This document shows, one piece after another, positions 55,657-64,000 of a stretch of DNA of 64,000 nt (within the stretch, counting starts at the first letter, position 1; every line of letters begins with the position of its first letter). The translations under genes were made by a program, and so were the position numbers. This DNA is from Amantichitinum ursilacus (GTDB taxonomy: Bacteria > Pseudomonadota > Gammaproteobacteria > Burkholderiales > Chitinibacteraceae), in assembly GCF_001294205.1 (NCBI RefSeq), contig NZ_LAQT01000038.1, forward strand, positions 62,001 through 126,000, read 5' to 3'. Below the pieces are notes generated by a model, which saw only the letters and a list, made by a program, of their open reading frames with translations, ran no database searches and was not told the origin of the DNA.

Positions 55657-56295
55657 ATGACCGCAACAACCCTCTGGCTGATCCGCCACGGTGAAACCGC
55701 CTGGAACGCCATCGGCCGCATGCAGGGCCATACCGATATTCCCTTGAATGAAACCGGGCTGGAGCAAGCCGACCTGTTGGGGCGCCAGCTTCAAAAAGAC
55801 AACGCGCAAGCGCATTTTGCGGCGCTCTACGTCAGCGATCTGGCTCGTGCGCGTCAGACGGCGCAGCCAGGCAGTCATGCCATCGGCCTGGCGATGGAAC
55901 TCGACCCGCAATTACGCGAACGCAATTACGGCATCTATGAAGGCCTGACGCGCGAGCAGATTGCCGAGCAATATCCGGAAGGCTTTGCGCATATCAAAGC
56001 GCGCACGCCAGATTATCAAATTCCCGAAGGCGAAAGCCTGGTGCAGTTCTCCGCGCGCACGCTGGATGTACTCGGCCGCCTGGCCAACAAACATCCGGAT
56101 CAACAGATTCTGGTGGTGGCGCACGGTGGCATTCTGGATTGCGCCTATCGCGCCGCCACCGGCATCGGCCTGGAAGTGCCGCGCGGCCATGCCTTGCTGA
56201 ACGCCAGCATCAACCGTTTAAGCTTTGAAGATGGCCATTTCCGTTTGCTGAGCTGGGGCGATGTAGCCCATCTGGACCCGGGCATTCTGGAATAA
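55657..56295 (+). CDS. Histidine phosphatase / phosphoglycerate mutase family protein
   Basis: A 212-residue enzyme with the RHG motif LIRHGETAWN (catalytic His about 10). YVSDLARARQTAQ and VVAHGGILDCAYR (second catalytic His) are present. These fit GpmB/CobC-like 2H phosphatases; the substrate is unknown. GCAGGAG upstream of ATG 55657 sets the start over a TTG 18 bases earlier. A shared terminator separates it from adk. Confidence 0.9.
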   Translation: MTATTLWLIRHGETAWNAIGRMQGHTDIPLNETGLEQADLLGRQLQKDNAQAHFAALYVSDLARARQTAQPGSHAIGLAMELDPQLRERNYGIYEGLTREQIAEQYPEGFAHIKARTPDYQIPEGESLVQFSARTLDVLGRLANKHPDQQILVVAHGGILDCAYRAATGIGLEVPRGHALLNASINRLSFEDGHFRLLSWGDVAHLDPGILE

Positions 56296-56334
56296 GCCAT
56301 GTGACATGCGCGCGCCCTGCCTGATCAGGCGCGC

Positions 56335-56363
56335 AAAAAAACCCCGCCGTAGCGGGGTTTTTT
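56335..56363. terminator. Bidirectional intrinsic terminator
   Basis: ACCCCGC / GCGGGGT with CGTA loop, A7 before and T6 after. It serves the phosphatase gene and the convergent adk. A second GC hairpin (GCGCGCC / GGCGCGC) lies just before it. Confidence 0.88.
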
Positions 56364-56386
56364 ACGTCGAAGCACAAGCAGAACGC

Positions 56387-57082
<696 letters not shown>

Positions 57083-57180
57083 TCAGACCTCGCGCGCTGC
57101 CCTGTCGTGATCGCGTGCGGGCGGGATCGTGCCAGTGGCCGATCCGCAAAGCGGAAGTCTGAAGCGGCAAAGTCGTTGGC

Positions 57181-57936
57181 CTACGCGTATAGCGCGCGGA
57201 CCCGTTCCAGGTCTTCGAGGGTATCGACACCGGGGGCCGGTGCGTGCGGTGCAACATGCACGCCGATGGCGTAACCATGCCATAGCACGCGTAATTGTTC
57301 CAGCGACTCCCAATGCTCCAGCGGCGATGGAGCCAACTGGTTGTAAATACGCAAGAAACCGGCGCGATATCCGTACAAACCGATATGGCGCAGTGGCAAA
57401 AAATCATCCGGCAACGCATTGCGGCTCTGCGCAAAAGCATCGCGCGCCCACGAAATCGGTGCCCGGCTGAAGTAGAGCGCGCGCTGGTTTTTATCCAGCA
57501 CGACCTTCACCACATTCGGGTTGAAAAAATCTTGCGGATCGGTGAGCGGATGGCACGCGGTGGCCATCGGCAAGCTCTGGTCGTCGCGCAACAAGGCGGC
57601 CACATCGTCCAGCAACGCCGGTTCGATCAGCGGCTCGTCGCCTTGCACGTTGATCACGATGGTGTCGTCGGGCAGTTGCAGGATATCGGCGGCCTCAGCC
57701 AATCGATCGGTGCCCGAAGGATGATCAGCGCGCGTCATGATGGCTTCGTGGCCAGCGGCTTTAACGGCTTCCAGAATGCGGATATCGTCGGTGGCCACCA
57801 CGGCGCGGCTGGCGCCCGCCTGGGCCACGCGCTCGGCCACGCGCACGATCATTGGTTTGCCCGCGATATCGGCCAGCGGTTTGTCCGGCAGCCGTGTCGA
57901 GCGCATGCGCGCCGGAATCAGGGCCACATAACTCAC
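57181..57936 (-). CDS. kdsB: CMP-Kdo synthetase
   Basis: A 251-residue cytidylyltransferase activating Kdo for LPS inner-core synthesis. [30 protein letters not shown] is the nucleotide site. [11 protein letters not shown] and [18 protein letters not shown] are conserved. Its ATG overlaps the ycaR stop by four bases (57933-57936). Confidence 0.97.
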   Translation of the reverse strand: MSYVALIPARMRSTRLPDKPLADIAGKPMIVRVAERVAQAGASRAVVATDDIRILEAVKAAGHEAIMTRADHPSGTDRLAEAADILQLPDDTIVINVQGDEPLIEPALLDDVAALLRDDQSLPMATACHPLTDPQDFFNPNVVKVVLDKNQRALYFSRAPISWARDAFAQSRNALPDDFLPLRHIGLYGYRAGFLRIYNQLAPSPLEHWESLEQLRVLWHGYAIGVHVAPHAPAPGVDTLEDLERVRALYA

Positions 57937-58118
57937 GCGCGGACTTCCTCATCAGCGGGCAGTTCGCGCGCTTCGCTTTCCAGCATGGTGGGGATGCCGT
58001 CGCGGATCGGATAAGCCAGGCGGTCGCCCTTGCAGATCAGTTCCAGCCGGTTTTTGTCATAGACCAGCGGGCCTTTGCACAGCGGGCAAACCAGAATTTC
58101 AAGCAGTTTGGCGTCCAT
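57933..58118 (-). CDS. ycaR: Trm112-family small zinc-binding-like protein (YcaR-type)
   Basis: A 61-residue protein of the Trm112/YcaR family: [29 protein letters not shown], then [17 protein letters not shown]. The CPLC pair is part of the metal site, and a later Cys is present. It overlaps lpxK upstream by 20 bases and kdsB downstream, the usual lpxK-ycaR-kdsB order. Confidence 0.93.
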   Translation of the reverse strand: MDAKLLEILVCPLCKGPLVYDKNRLELICKGDRLAYPIRDGIPTMLESEARELPADEEVRA

Positions 58119-59154
58119 TATTGACCTCGTCGATTCGTGCCGTGAGCCAGTCGATCAGACCGGCATCGACCTGTGCGTGCACAGGCAAAACCCGGATTCT
58201 AGCATCGACCGCCGCAATTCCGGGCAGTGCCGCGAGTTTGACCGCATCTTTGGCGGTCACCAGAATCAGCCCGTCAGCGGGCAGATCGGACAACTGATAG
58301 TTGTGATGGTCTGGCATTGCATGAGGCGTAAAGCGCAAACCCAATCCCAACAACGTGGCAAAAAACCGTGCCGGATTGCCGATGCCGCACACCGCGTGCA
58401 GGGGCCCGGACGCCGCCATCTCGGCCGCGCTAAACGTTCGCGTGGGCTGGCTTAGCGCCTGAAACGCCCCCGGCTGCAGTTGCATGCCATAACTGCGTGC
58501 ATGCCAGCCCGCGCCCGCGCCACCGTTGACCACCACCGCACCCACTTCCGCCAGACGCTGGCGGTTTTCACGCAAGGGGCCCGCCGGCAAAAGCCAGCCA
58601 TTACCCAGGCCGCGCGCCGCGTCGATCACGCACAATTCCACATCGCGTTGCAGCGCGTAATGCTGCAGACCGTCGTCGCATAACAACACATTGACTTCGG
58701 GATGCGCCGCCAGCAACGCCTTGCCCGCATCGGCGCGACGACGCGCCACAAACACCGGCACGCCGCTGCCTTGCGCCATCAGCACCGGCTCATCGCCCAC
58801 TTCGGCGGGGTTGCTATAGGGATCAACCGCCGTGGGCACGGTGGCGCTACCGCCGTAGCCGCGGCTGATAATGCCGGGCCGGTAGCCGCTGTCGCGTAAT
58901 TGCTGCGCCAAAAACAGCGTCAGCGGCGTTTTGCCACTGCCGCCCACGCTGACATTCCCCACCACCACCGTCGCCACCGGCAAGCGCGTGCTGCCCATCA
59001 AGCCGCTGCGATACAGGCGACGGCGCAGCGCTGTGATGGCGGCGTACAGCAAAGCCAGCGGCACAAAAAGTAAAACCCAGCCAGACAGGCCGGGTTTGTA
59101 CCATGCACGCTGTAACCGATCGGCAAAACCGGTCTGGCGTTTTTCTTCGATCAT
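58099..59154 (-). CDS. lpxK: Tetraacyldisaccharide 4'-kinase
   Basis: A 351-residue inner-membrane kinase that adds the 4'-phosphate to lipid A. An N-terminal membrane segment ([19 protein letters not shown]) is followed by [20 protein letters not shown] (Walker A, about 65-80), [13 protein letters not shown], and [20 protein letters not shown]. It lies seven bases after exbD. Confidence 0.96.
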   Translation of the reverse strand: MIEEKRQTGFADRLQRAWYKPGLSGWVLLFVPLALLYAAITALRRRLYRSGLMGSTRLPVATVVVGNVSVGGSGKTPLTLFLAQQLRDSGYRPGIISRGYGGSATVPTAVDPYSNPAEVGDEPVLMAQGSGVPVFVARRRADAGKALLAAHPEVNVLLCDDGLQHYALQRDVELCVIDAARGLGNGWLLPAGPLRENRQRLAEVGAVVVNGGAGAGWHARSYGMQLQPGAFQALSQPTRTFSAAEMAASGPLHAVCGIGNPARFFATLLGLGLRFTPHAMPDHHNYQLSDLPADGLILVTAKDAVKLAALPGIAAVDARIRVLPVHAQVDAGLIDWLTARIDEVNNGRQTA

Positions 59155-59161
59155 GCCGCGC

Positions 59162-59587
59162 TTACTTGCCGGTCTGGCTTTGCGTTGCGAAGGTCAGCTT
59201 GCCATAGCCTGCCAACCGCGCCGCTTCCATCACATTGACCACGCTTTGATGCGTCGACTGCGCATCGGCATCAATCACCACCATCGGATCGGCATTGCCA
59301 CCGGCGGCCTTGCGCAGTTGCAGCGCAAAGTCATCCACCGTGGTAAAGCCGGTCAGTTGGTTGTTGATGCTGTACTGGCCGTTGGCCGCCACCGCCACAT
59401 TAATGCTCTGCGGCTGGCTGTCGGCGGGCTTTTCAGCATTGGCGGTCGGCAGGTTGATCTTGAGTTCGGCAAACTTCGAATACGTAGTCGTTGCCATTAC
59501 AAAAATCAAAATCACCAGCATGACGTCGATCAACGGAACAAAGTTGATCTCGGGCTCTTCGCGCCGTTGTCTTTTACGGAAATTCAT
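59162..59587 (-). CDS. exbD: ExbD/TolR-family energy-transducing protein
   Basis: A 141-residue inner-membrane protein. A short cytoplasmic start is followed by one membrane helix (INFVPLIDVMLVILIFVMATT) with the conserved Asp in VPLIDVMLV. A periplasmic C-terminal domain follows. It couples proton motive force with ExbB to outer-membrane work. No TonB gene is beside it. Confidence 0.92.
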   Translation of the reverse strand: MNFRKRQRREEPEINFVPLIDVMLVILIFVMATTTYSKFAELKINLPTANAEKPADSQPQSINVAVAANGQYSINNQLTGFTTVDDFALQLRKAAGGNADPMVVIDADAQSTHQSVVNVMEAARLAGYGKLTFATQSQTGK

Positions 59588-59605
59588 ACCTGGGCTCCTG
59601 GCCGC

Positions 59606-60223
59606 TTATTTGCCCAAGTCGCGAGCGCCGTGCACTACTTCCACCAGTTTGATGGCTTGTTGTTCCATCTCAACCAGATAGCCATCCACGCGGGTGCGGA
59701 AATAGCGATAGAACATCAGGCTGGGCACGGCCACCATAATGCCGCAGGCGGTGTTGTACAGCGCCACCGAAATACCATGCGCCAGTGCGGCCGGGTTGGA
59801 ACCGCTGGCGGGCGATTGCGCGCCAAAGATTTCGATCATGCCGATGACGGTGCCAAACAGGCCCAGCAGCGGGGTGATGGCGGCGATGGTGCCTAGCGCC
59901 GACAAATAACGTTCCAGTTCGTGCGTGACCACGCTGCCGACTTCTTCAATCGACTCTTTCATGATTTCACGCGAGCTTTTCACGTTTTTCAGGCCAGCGG
60001 CCAGCACCTTGCCCAGCGGCGAGGTCGCGCTGACGCGCGAGATCATGTCGGCGTTAACGCCATTAGCGCGGTATTCCTGCACCGTTTTAGCCAGCAGGCC
60101 TTCGGGCAGCACCAGCGATTTACGCAGGCTCAGCAGGCGTTCGATGATGATGGTCAATGCCACGATCGAAGCAATAATGATCAAGTAGATCGGCCAGCCA
60201 GCGGCCTGAATGATCTCGAGCAT
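59606..60223 (-). CDS. exbB: ExbB/TolQ-family proton channel protein
   Basis: A 205-residue inner-membrane protein with an N-terminal helix (GWPIYLIIIASIVALTIIIE) and two more (LGTIAAITPLLGLFGTVIGMIEIF, GISVALYNTACGIMVAVPSLMFY), the MotA/TolQ/ExbB pattern. It forms the proton channel with ExbD, 18 bases downstream. It is first in the operon and divergent from xseA. Confidence 0.93.
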   Translation of the reverse strand: MLEIIQAAGWPIYLIIIASIVALTIIIERLLSLRKSLVLPEGLLAKTVQEYRANGVNADMISRVSATSPLGKVLAAGLKNVKSSREIMKESIEEVGSVVTHELERYLSALGTIAAITPLLGLFGTVIGMIEIFGAQSPASGSNPAALAHGISVALYNTACGIMVAVPSLMFYRYFRTRVDGYLVEMEQQAIKLVEVVHGARDLGK

Positions 60224-60758
60224 AAATATCCCTGTGTGTGCGGCTGGAAACCGGCACGTTTTCCTGTTTGTGCAGAAGGACCAGCGTTGCGCTGCAGCCC
60301 GCTACAATGCGGGGTTCAGGCGGCGCTGGATGAAGTCGCGTAACTTTAGCCGGAATGACTGTGGGCGTGAAGCGCTGAATCGCTGCACGGACGTCAGACA
60401 AATACGGACGGACTGATGGCAAAGATACTGGACGGGTAACGGCGTCGGCACCGAGTCCGTTGACGGGCAGTTAGTTCCAGTTACTGACAACATATGTAGG
60501 ACAAACGGTAACTGCCCGCCCTGTCGGGGTTTTTTTGCCTTACCCACATATCTTGTGGATAACTTTGTTAACAAGCTGCGCCAGCGCGCCCCGATTGCCC
60601 GCAAATACTGGCTTCGGGTCGAATTGCCTGCAAATTAAGCATTCGCAAGAACTGTTTAAAATCAATAGCTTGCGCAATTTATGTGAACTACAACCCGCAA
60701 TCAGGCCGCCAAGCCTTGATCGGCTTGGGTTTTGTGGATTATTCGGAGAATTCCAGGC
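60224..60758. other. 535 bp divergent control region between exbB and xseA
   Basis: No gene found. It holds the attenuator-like hairpin set (separate entry), a consensus DnaA box TGTGGATAA at 60554-60562 (reverse of TTATCCACA) and a palindrome TTGTTAACAA at 60565-60574 three bases later, both in AT-richer sequence than the surroundings. The xseA ribosome-binding site GGAGA lies at 60745. Confidence 0.55.
60464..60537 (+). promoter_or_regulatory. Attenuator-like overlapping hairpins in xseA leader
   Basis: CGGGCAGTTA (60464-60473) pairs with TAACTGCCCG (60509-60518) across a 35-base loop. The final CCCG (60515-60518) can instead pair with CGGG (60525-60528), followed by T8 from 60530. The two structures exclude each other, as in attenuators, but the terminator stem is only four GC pairs. 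It could also be the end of a small RNA. Confidence 0.4.
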
Positions 60759-62117
60759 GTGTTACGCAATTTGTCAAGTCTCTCAAATGTTGTAGTGACG
60801 GTCACCGAGTTGAACCGCACCGTACGGGAATTACTGGAAGGTTCCTTACCGGTGTTGTGGGTGAGTGGGGAAATCTCCGGTTTCAAGCGCTACGGATCCG
60901 GCCATTGTTACTTCAGCCTGAAAGACGCCAATGCTCAGGTGCGCTGCGTGATGTTCCGAAACCGCGCGGCATTAATCGATTTTGAGCCGCGCGAAGGCAT
61001 GCATGTAGAACTGCGCGCGGTGGTGTCGTTGTATGAAGCGCGCGGCGACTTTCAGCTGACCGTCGAAGCCATGCGTCCGGCGGGCCTGGGCGCCTTGTTT
61101 GAGGCGTTTGAAAAGCTGAAGGCCAAGCTGCAAGCGGAAGGCCTGTTTGCCGCCGAACGCAAACGCGCCCTGCCCACGTTTCCGCGCGCGATCGGCATCG
61201 TCACTTCGCCGCGCGCCGCCGCCTTGCGCGACGTGTTGACCACGCTGGGACGCCGCATGCCGGGGCTGCCCGTCATCCTGTATCCGTGCCCGGTGCAAGG
61301 CGCGGCCGCTGCGGGCGAGATTGTCGCCGCCATCCAGCGCGCCAGTTCGCGCGCCGAAGTCGATACGCTGATCGTGTGCCGCGGCGGCGGCTCGATCGAG
61401 GATTTGTGGTCGTTTAACGAAGAGGCCGTGGCGCGCGCCATTGCTGCCTGCAGCATGCCGGTGATTAGCGGTGTAGGCCACGAAACCGACTTTACCATCG
61501 CCGATTTTGTCGCCGACTTGCGCGCCCCCACGCCCACCGCTGCGGCCGAACTGGCCAGCCCCGATCGCAACCAGTGGCTTAACCAGTTGCAACAGCAACG
61601 CCGCCATCTGGAGCGCAGTTTTGAGCGCTTGCTGCAAATGCGCATGCAACGGCTGGACAGTCTGGCGCGCCGTTTGCGCCATCCGGGCGAAGCGCTGGAA
61701 CGACAGCGCGAGCGGCTGTTTACGCTGGCGCAGCGTTTAAGCGCCGCGCCCACCCGCTTGATCGAACGCCGCCAGGGCCAGCTGGCGCAAGCAAAACTGC
61801 GGCTGGCGCATGCGCGCATCGATCACGGCTATTGGCAAAACCAGCTCAGCCATCGGCAGCAACGTTTGCAACGCGCGCTGGACCGCACGCTGGAACAACG
61901 CCAGGCGCGTCTGCACAACCTGGCGTCGCGCCTGGCCGCGCTCAACCCCACTGCGGTGCTGGCGCGCGGTTATGCGCTAGTGGAAAAAACCGACGGCGCC
62001 GTCATCCAGCAAGCGGCGCAATTGCATGCGGGCGATCGTATCCGCGTGCGTTTTGCCGACGATGCAGTCGAAGCCGCTGTCACCAGCAAACCGGCACAGC
62101 AGCAAGATCTGTTCTAG
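60759..62117 (+). CDS. xseA: Exodeoxyribonuclease VII large subunit
   Basis: A 452-residue nuclease subunit that degrades single-stranded DNA in both directions with XseB. The OB fold is N-terminal (VTELNRTVRELLEGSLPVLWVSGEISGFKRYGSGHCYFSLKD). The catalytic block PVISGVGHETDFTIADFVADLRAPTPTAAAELA and VCRGGGSIEDLWSFNEE are conserved. The C-terminal half is helical. GTG 60759 has GGAGA nine bases upstream and fits the family better than the earlier TTG 60732. Confidence 0.96.
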   Translation: MLRNLSSLSNVVVTVTELNRTVRELLEGSLPVLWVSGEISGFKRYGSGHCYFSLKDANAQVRCVMFRNRAALIDFEPREGMHVELRAVVSLYEARGDFQLTVEAMRPAGLGALFEAFEKLKAKLQAEGLFAAERKRALPTFPRAIGIVTSPRAAALRDVLTTLGRRMPGLPVILYPCPVQGAAAAGEIVAAIQRASSRAEVDTLIVCRGGGSIEDLWSFNEEAVARAIAACSMPVISGVGHETDFTIADFVADLRAPTPTAAAELASPDRNQWLNQLQQQRRHLERSFERLLQMRMQRLDSLARRLRHPGEALERQRERLFTLAQRLSAAPTRLIERRQGQLAQAKLRLAHARIDHGYWQNQLSHRQQRLQRALDRTLEQRQARLHNLASRLAALNPTAVLARGYALVEKTDGAVIQQAAQLHAGDRIRVRFADDAVEAAVTSKPAQQQDLF

Positions 62118-62241
62118 AACGTCAGTCATACATTTAAAACGGCCGCGCGCGCTGTGCTGGCGCAGCACGGCCGTTACTGCGCCTTGTTGCCACGCGGGCC
62201 GCGTCGCATAGTCAGCGCCATTCTGATTGGACACCCACCGC

Positions 62242-63339
62242 ATGACCCCAGACCGCCTATGGACCGCGCAAGCGATCCAGACCATCGAAGCCGACTACAC
62301 CCGTTCCGCCGACACCCATTTGATTCCGCTGCGGCTGGCGGGCTTTGTGGATATCAACTTTTATCTGAAAGATGAATCCAGCCATCCCACTGGCAGCTTG
62401 AAACATCGCCTGGCGCGCTCGCTGTTTTTGTATGCGCTGGCCAATGGCTGGCTGCACGCGGGGCGGCCGGTGGTGGAAGCCTCCAGCGGCTCCACGGCGG
62501 TGTCGGAAGCCTATTTCGCGCGACTGCTCGGTCTGCCGTTTATTGCGGTGATGCCTGCCACCACCAGCCCCGAGAAAATCGCCGCCATCCAGTTTCATGG
62601 CGGCCAGTGCCATCTGGTGGCCGATCCGACCCAGTTGATTGCCGAATCGCAACGGCTGGCCGCCAGCAGTGGCGGCCATTTTATGGACCAGTTTACTTAT
62701 GCCGAACGCGCCACCGACTGGCGCGCCAACAACAATATCGCTGAGTCGATTTTTGGCCAGCTCAAACTCGAGCGCTATCCCGAGCCCAGCTGGATTGTGG
62801 CCAGTTGCGGCACCGGCGGCACGTCGGCCACGCTGGGCCGCTATGTGCGCTATCGCCGCCACGCCACCCGCATCGCCTGCGCCGACCCCGACAATTCGGT
62901 GTTCTTTGATGCGTTTGTCACCGGCCAGCGCGATCTGACGCTCACGTCGGGTTCGCGCATCGAAGGCATCGGCCGCCCGCGCGTGGAGGCGTCGTTTGTG
63001 CCCAGCGTGATCGACAGCATGTTTCAGGTGCCCGACGAGATGTCGATTGCCGCCACGCGCTGGCTGGCGCATGCGCTAGGGCGCAAACCGGGCGGCTCCA
63101 CCGGCTGCCAGTTTGTGGCGGTGCTGGCGCTGGCGTGCCAGATGCAGGCGCGCGGCGAGCGCGGCTCGATCGTCACTTTGCTGTGCGATGGCGGCGAGCG
63201 GTATGCGCATTCCTATTACAACGACGCCTGGCTGAGCGCGCATCGCTACGATATCGCGCCCGCATTGGCCGCCATCGACGCCACCTGCCGCACCGGCGCG
63301 GCCCTGCCCGACTTGCTGGCGCGCCACGACCACGTGTAA
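62242..63339 (+). CDS. PLP-dependent cysteine synthase-family protein, Cds1-like
   Basis: A 365-residue fold-type II PLP enzyme. The Schiff-base lysine is expected in DESSHPTGSLKHRLARSLF. The SSGSTAVSEAYFARLLG substrate loop and SCGTGGTSATLGRYVRY phosphate loop follow. KPGGSTGCQFVAVLALA is the family end. It looks like Cds1-type L-cysteine desulfhydrases, which release H2S, pyruvate and ammonia. ATG 62242 (MTPDRL) is used; a TTG at 62227 is possible. Confidence 0.88.
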   Translation: MTPDRLWTAQAIQTIEADYTRSADTHLIPLRLAGFVDINFYLKDESSHPTGSLKHRLARSLFLYALANGWLHAGRPVVEASSGSTAVSEAYFARLLGLPFIAVMPATTSPEKIAAIQFHGGQCHLVADPTQLIAESQRLAASSGGHFMDQFTYAERATDWRANNNIAESIFGQLKLERYPEPSWIVASCGTGGTSATLGRYVRYRRHATRIACADPDNSVFFDAFVTGQRDLTLTSGSRIEGIGRPRVEASFVPSVIDSMFQVPDEMSIAATRWLAHALGRKPGGSTGCQFVAVLALACQMQARGERGSIVTLLCDGGERYAHSYYNDAWLSAHRYDIAPALAAIDATCRTGAALPDLLARHDHV

Positions 63340-63477
63340 CCGCCGACGCGCAGCACGGCGCAACGCGGCTCGCCGCGGAATCCGCCACCGGTCATTCCGC
63401 TGGTTTTCTGGCTGTCGCCTCGCGGCGTCCCCGGTAAAATGGCGGCCGTCGTCACCTGCCCTCTTCCCCGGAATCGC

Positions 63478-64000
63478 ATGCAACTGGATCATCTCAACCC
63501 GCCGCAACGCGCCGCCGTCAAATATCTGGACGGCCCCTGCCTGGTGCTGGCTGGCGCGGGCTCGGGCAAGACGCGGGTCATCACGCAAAAGATCGCCTAT
63601 CTGATCCAGGCCGCGCAGATGGACGCGCGCAATATCGCCGCCATCACATTTACCAATAAAGCCGCGCGCGAAATGCAGGAACGCGTAGGCGGGCTGCTGC
63701 CGCCCGATCGCTTGCGCGGGCTGACGGTCAGTACGTTTCACTCGCTGGGCATGCGCATCCTGCGCGAAGAGGCCAAACATCTGGGCTATAAGCCGCAGTT
63801 TTCGATTCTGGATAGCGGCGATCAGTGGAAGATCATCGGCGATATCCTGGGCACCACCGATAAGCAACTGGTGCGCTCTACCATCTCGCGCATTTCCATG
63901 CTCAAAAGTGATCGCGTTTCGCCCGACCAGGCCTTACTGGGCGCGGATTCGGAAGGCGAATTGCATCTGGCCAAGCTATATCGCACCTATCAAGACACGC
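63478..64000 (+). CDS. rep: ATP-dependent DNA helicase Rep (partial, N-terminal)
   Basis: The start of a UvrD/Rep superfamily 1 helicase, cut by the window edge after 174 codons. MQLDHLNPPQRAAVKYLDGPCLVLAGAGSGKT is motif I, ITFTNKAAREMQERV is motif Ia, and TVSTFHSLGMRILREEA is motif Ib. The LNPPQRAAV start is typical of Rep. It should unwind DNA at stalled forks. Confidence 0.93.
   Translation, partial: MQLDHLNPPQRAAVKYLDGPCLVLAGAGSGKTRVITQKIAYLIQAAQMDARNIAAITFTNKAAREMQERVGGLLPPDRLRGLTVSTFHSLGMRILREEAKHLGYKPQFSILDSGDQWKIIGDILGTTDKQLVRSTISRISMLKSDRVSPDQALLGADSEGELHLAKLYRTYQDT

Noticed and set aside
60447-60457. GGCACCGAGTC, which resembles the end of a Cas9 tracrRNA
   Set aside because: No repeat array, cas genes or following T-run hairpin; a short chance match in a GC-rich leader.

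Overview
This is a 64 kb, GC-rich, gene-dense chromosomal window from a Gram-negative betaproteobacterium. It is most likely from the Neisseriales (Chromobacteriaceae-like), judging by protein character and by the lptFG / pepA-holC-valS block, the exbB-exbD-lpxK-ycaR-kdsB-adk block and a DUF3683 respiratory dehydrogenase. Species cannot be named from sequence alone. I saw no tRNA or rRNA genes, transposases, phage genes or CRISPR array.

Layout. 1-2.2 kb: an Anbu proteasome-like peptidase, two tandem coiled-coil membrane-tail proteins and an acyl-CoA-binding protein. 2.3-9.9 kb: a seven-gene minus-strand glycan operon (Wzx-type flippase, five glycosyltransferases, WbaP-type phosphoglycosyltransferase), with four-base ATGA overlaps at five junctions. 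It has no polymerase or ligase, and its leader carries a perfect intrinsic terminator and a palindrome. 10-21.5 kb: galE, lptF-lptG, pepA-holC, a large disordered protein, a yqjD/E/K-like trio and valS. 21.5-31.5 kb: small exported or sensory proteins (His-rich, MEKHLA, glycine zipper, TfpX/TfpZ-like), a 540-residue protein with a degenerate PilZ-like motif coupled to a HIT protein, and a 1294-residue FAD/FeS dehydrogenase. 31.5-32 kb: a repeat-rich intergenic region with a tandem duplication containing CCCTGG hexamers and a 120 bp foldback. 32-37 kb: three paralogous TPR proteins, only one with a GGDEF domain, interrupted by yqhD. 38-41 kb: a TPP riboswitch driving thiM-thiE-thiD plus a CWC zinc-ribbon gene. 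41.8-44.3 kb: a diguanylate cyclase with an ethylene-receptor-like N-terminal domain. 44.5-48.5 kb: grpE, dnaK and dnaJ, with sigma-32 promoters before grpE and before dnaK. 49-54.8 kb: glyoxylate shunt genes aceA and aceB flanking an orphan HTH protein, a GST, a membrane protein and a LysR regulator. 55-60.2 kb: a glycine-zipper protein, a histidine phosphatase, adk, kdsB, ycaR, lpxK, exbD and exbB. 60.2-64 kb: an attenuator-like leader, xseA, a PLP-dependent cysteine desulfhydrase-like gene and the start of a Rep-type helicase.

Themes. Much of the window serves the envelope: LPS export (lptFG), lipid A and Kdo activation (lpxK, kdsB), surface glycan assembly (galE and the operon), outer-membrane proteins, and energy transduction (exbBD). 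A second theme is c-di-GMP-type signalling: two diguanylate cyclases with intact GGEEF and I-sites, two output-less TPR paralogues and one PilZ-like protein. The most unusual items are the ethylene-receptor-like cyclase, the TPR paralogue trio, the attenuator plus palindrome before the glycan operon, and the 31.6-32.0 kb repeat region.
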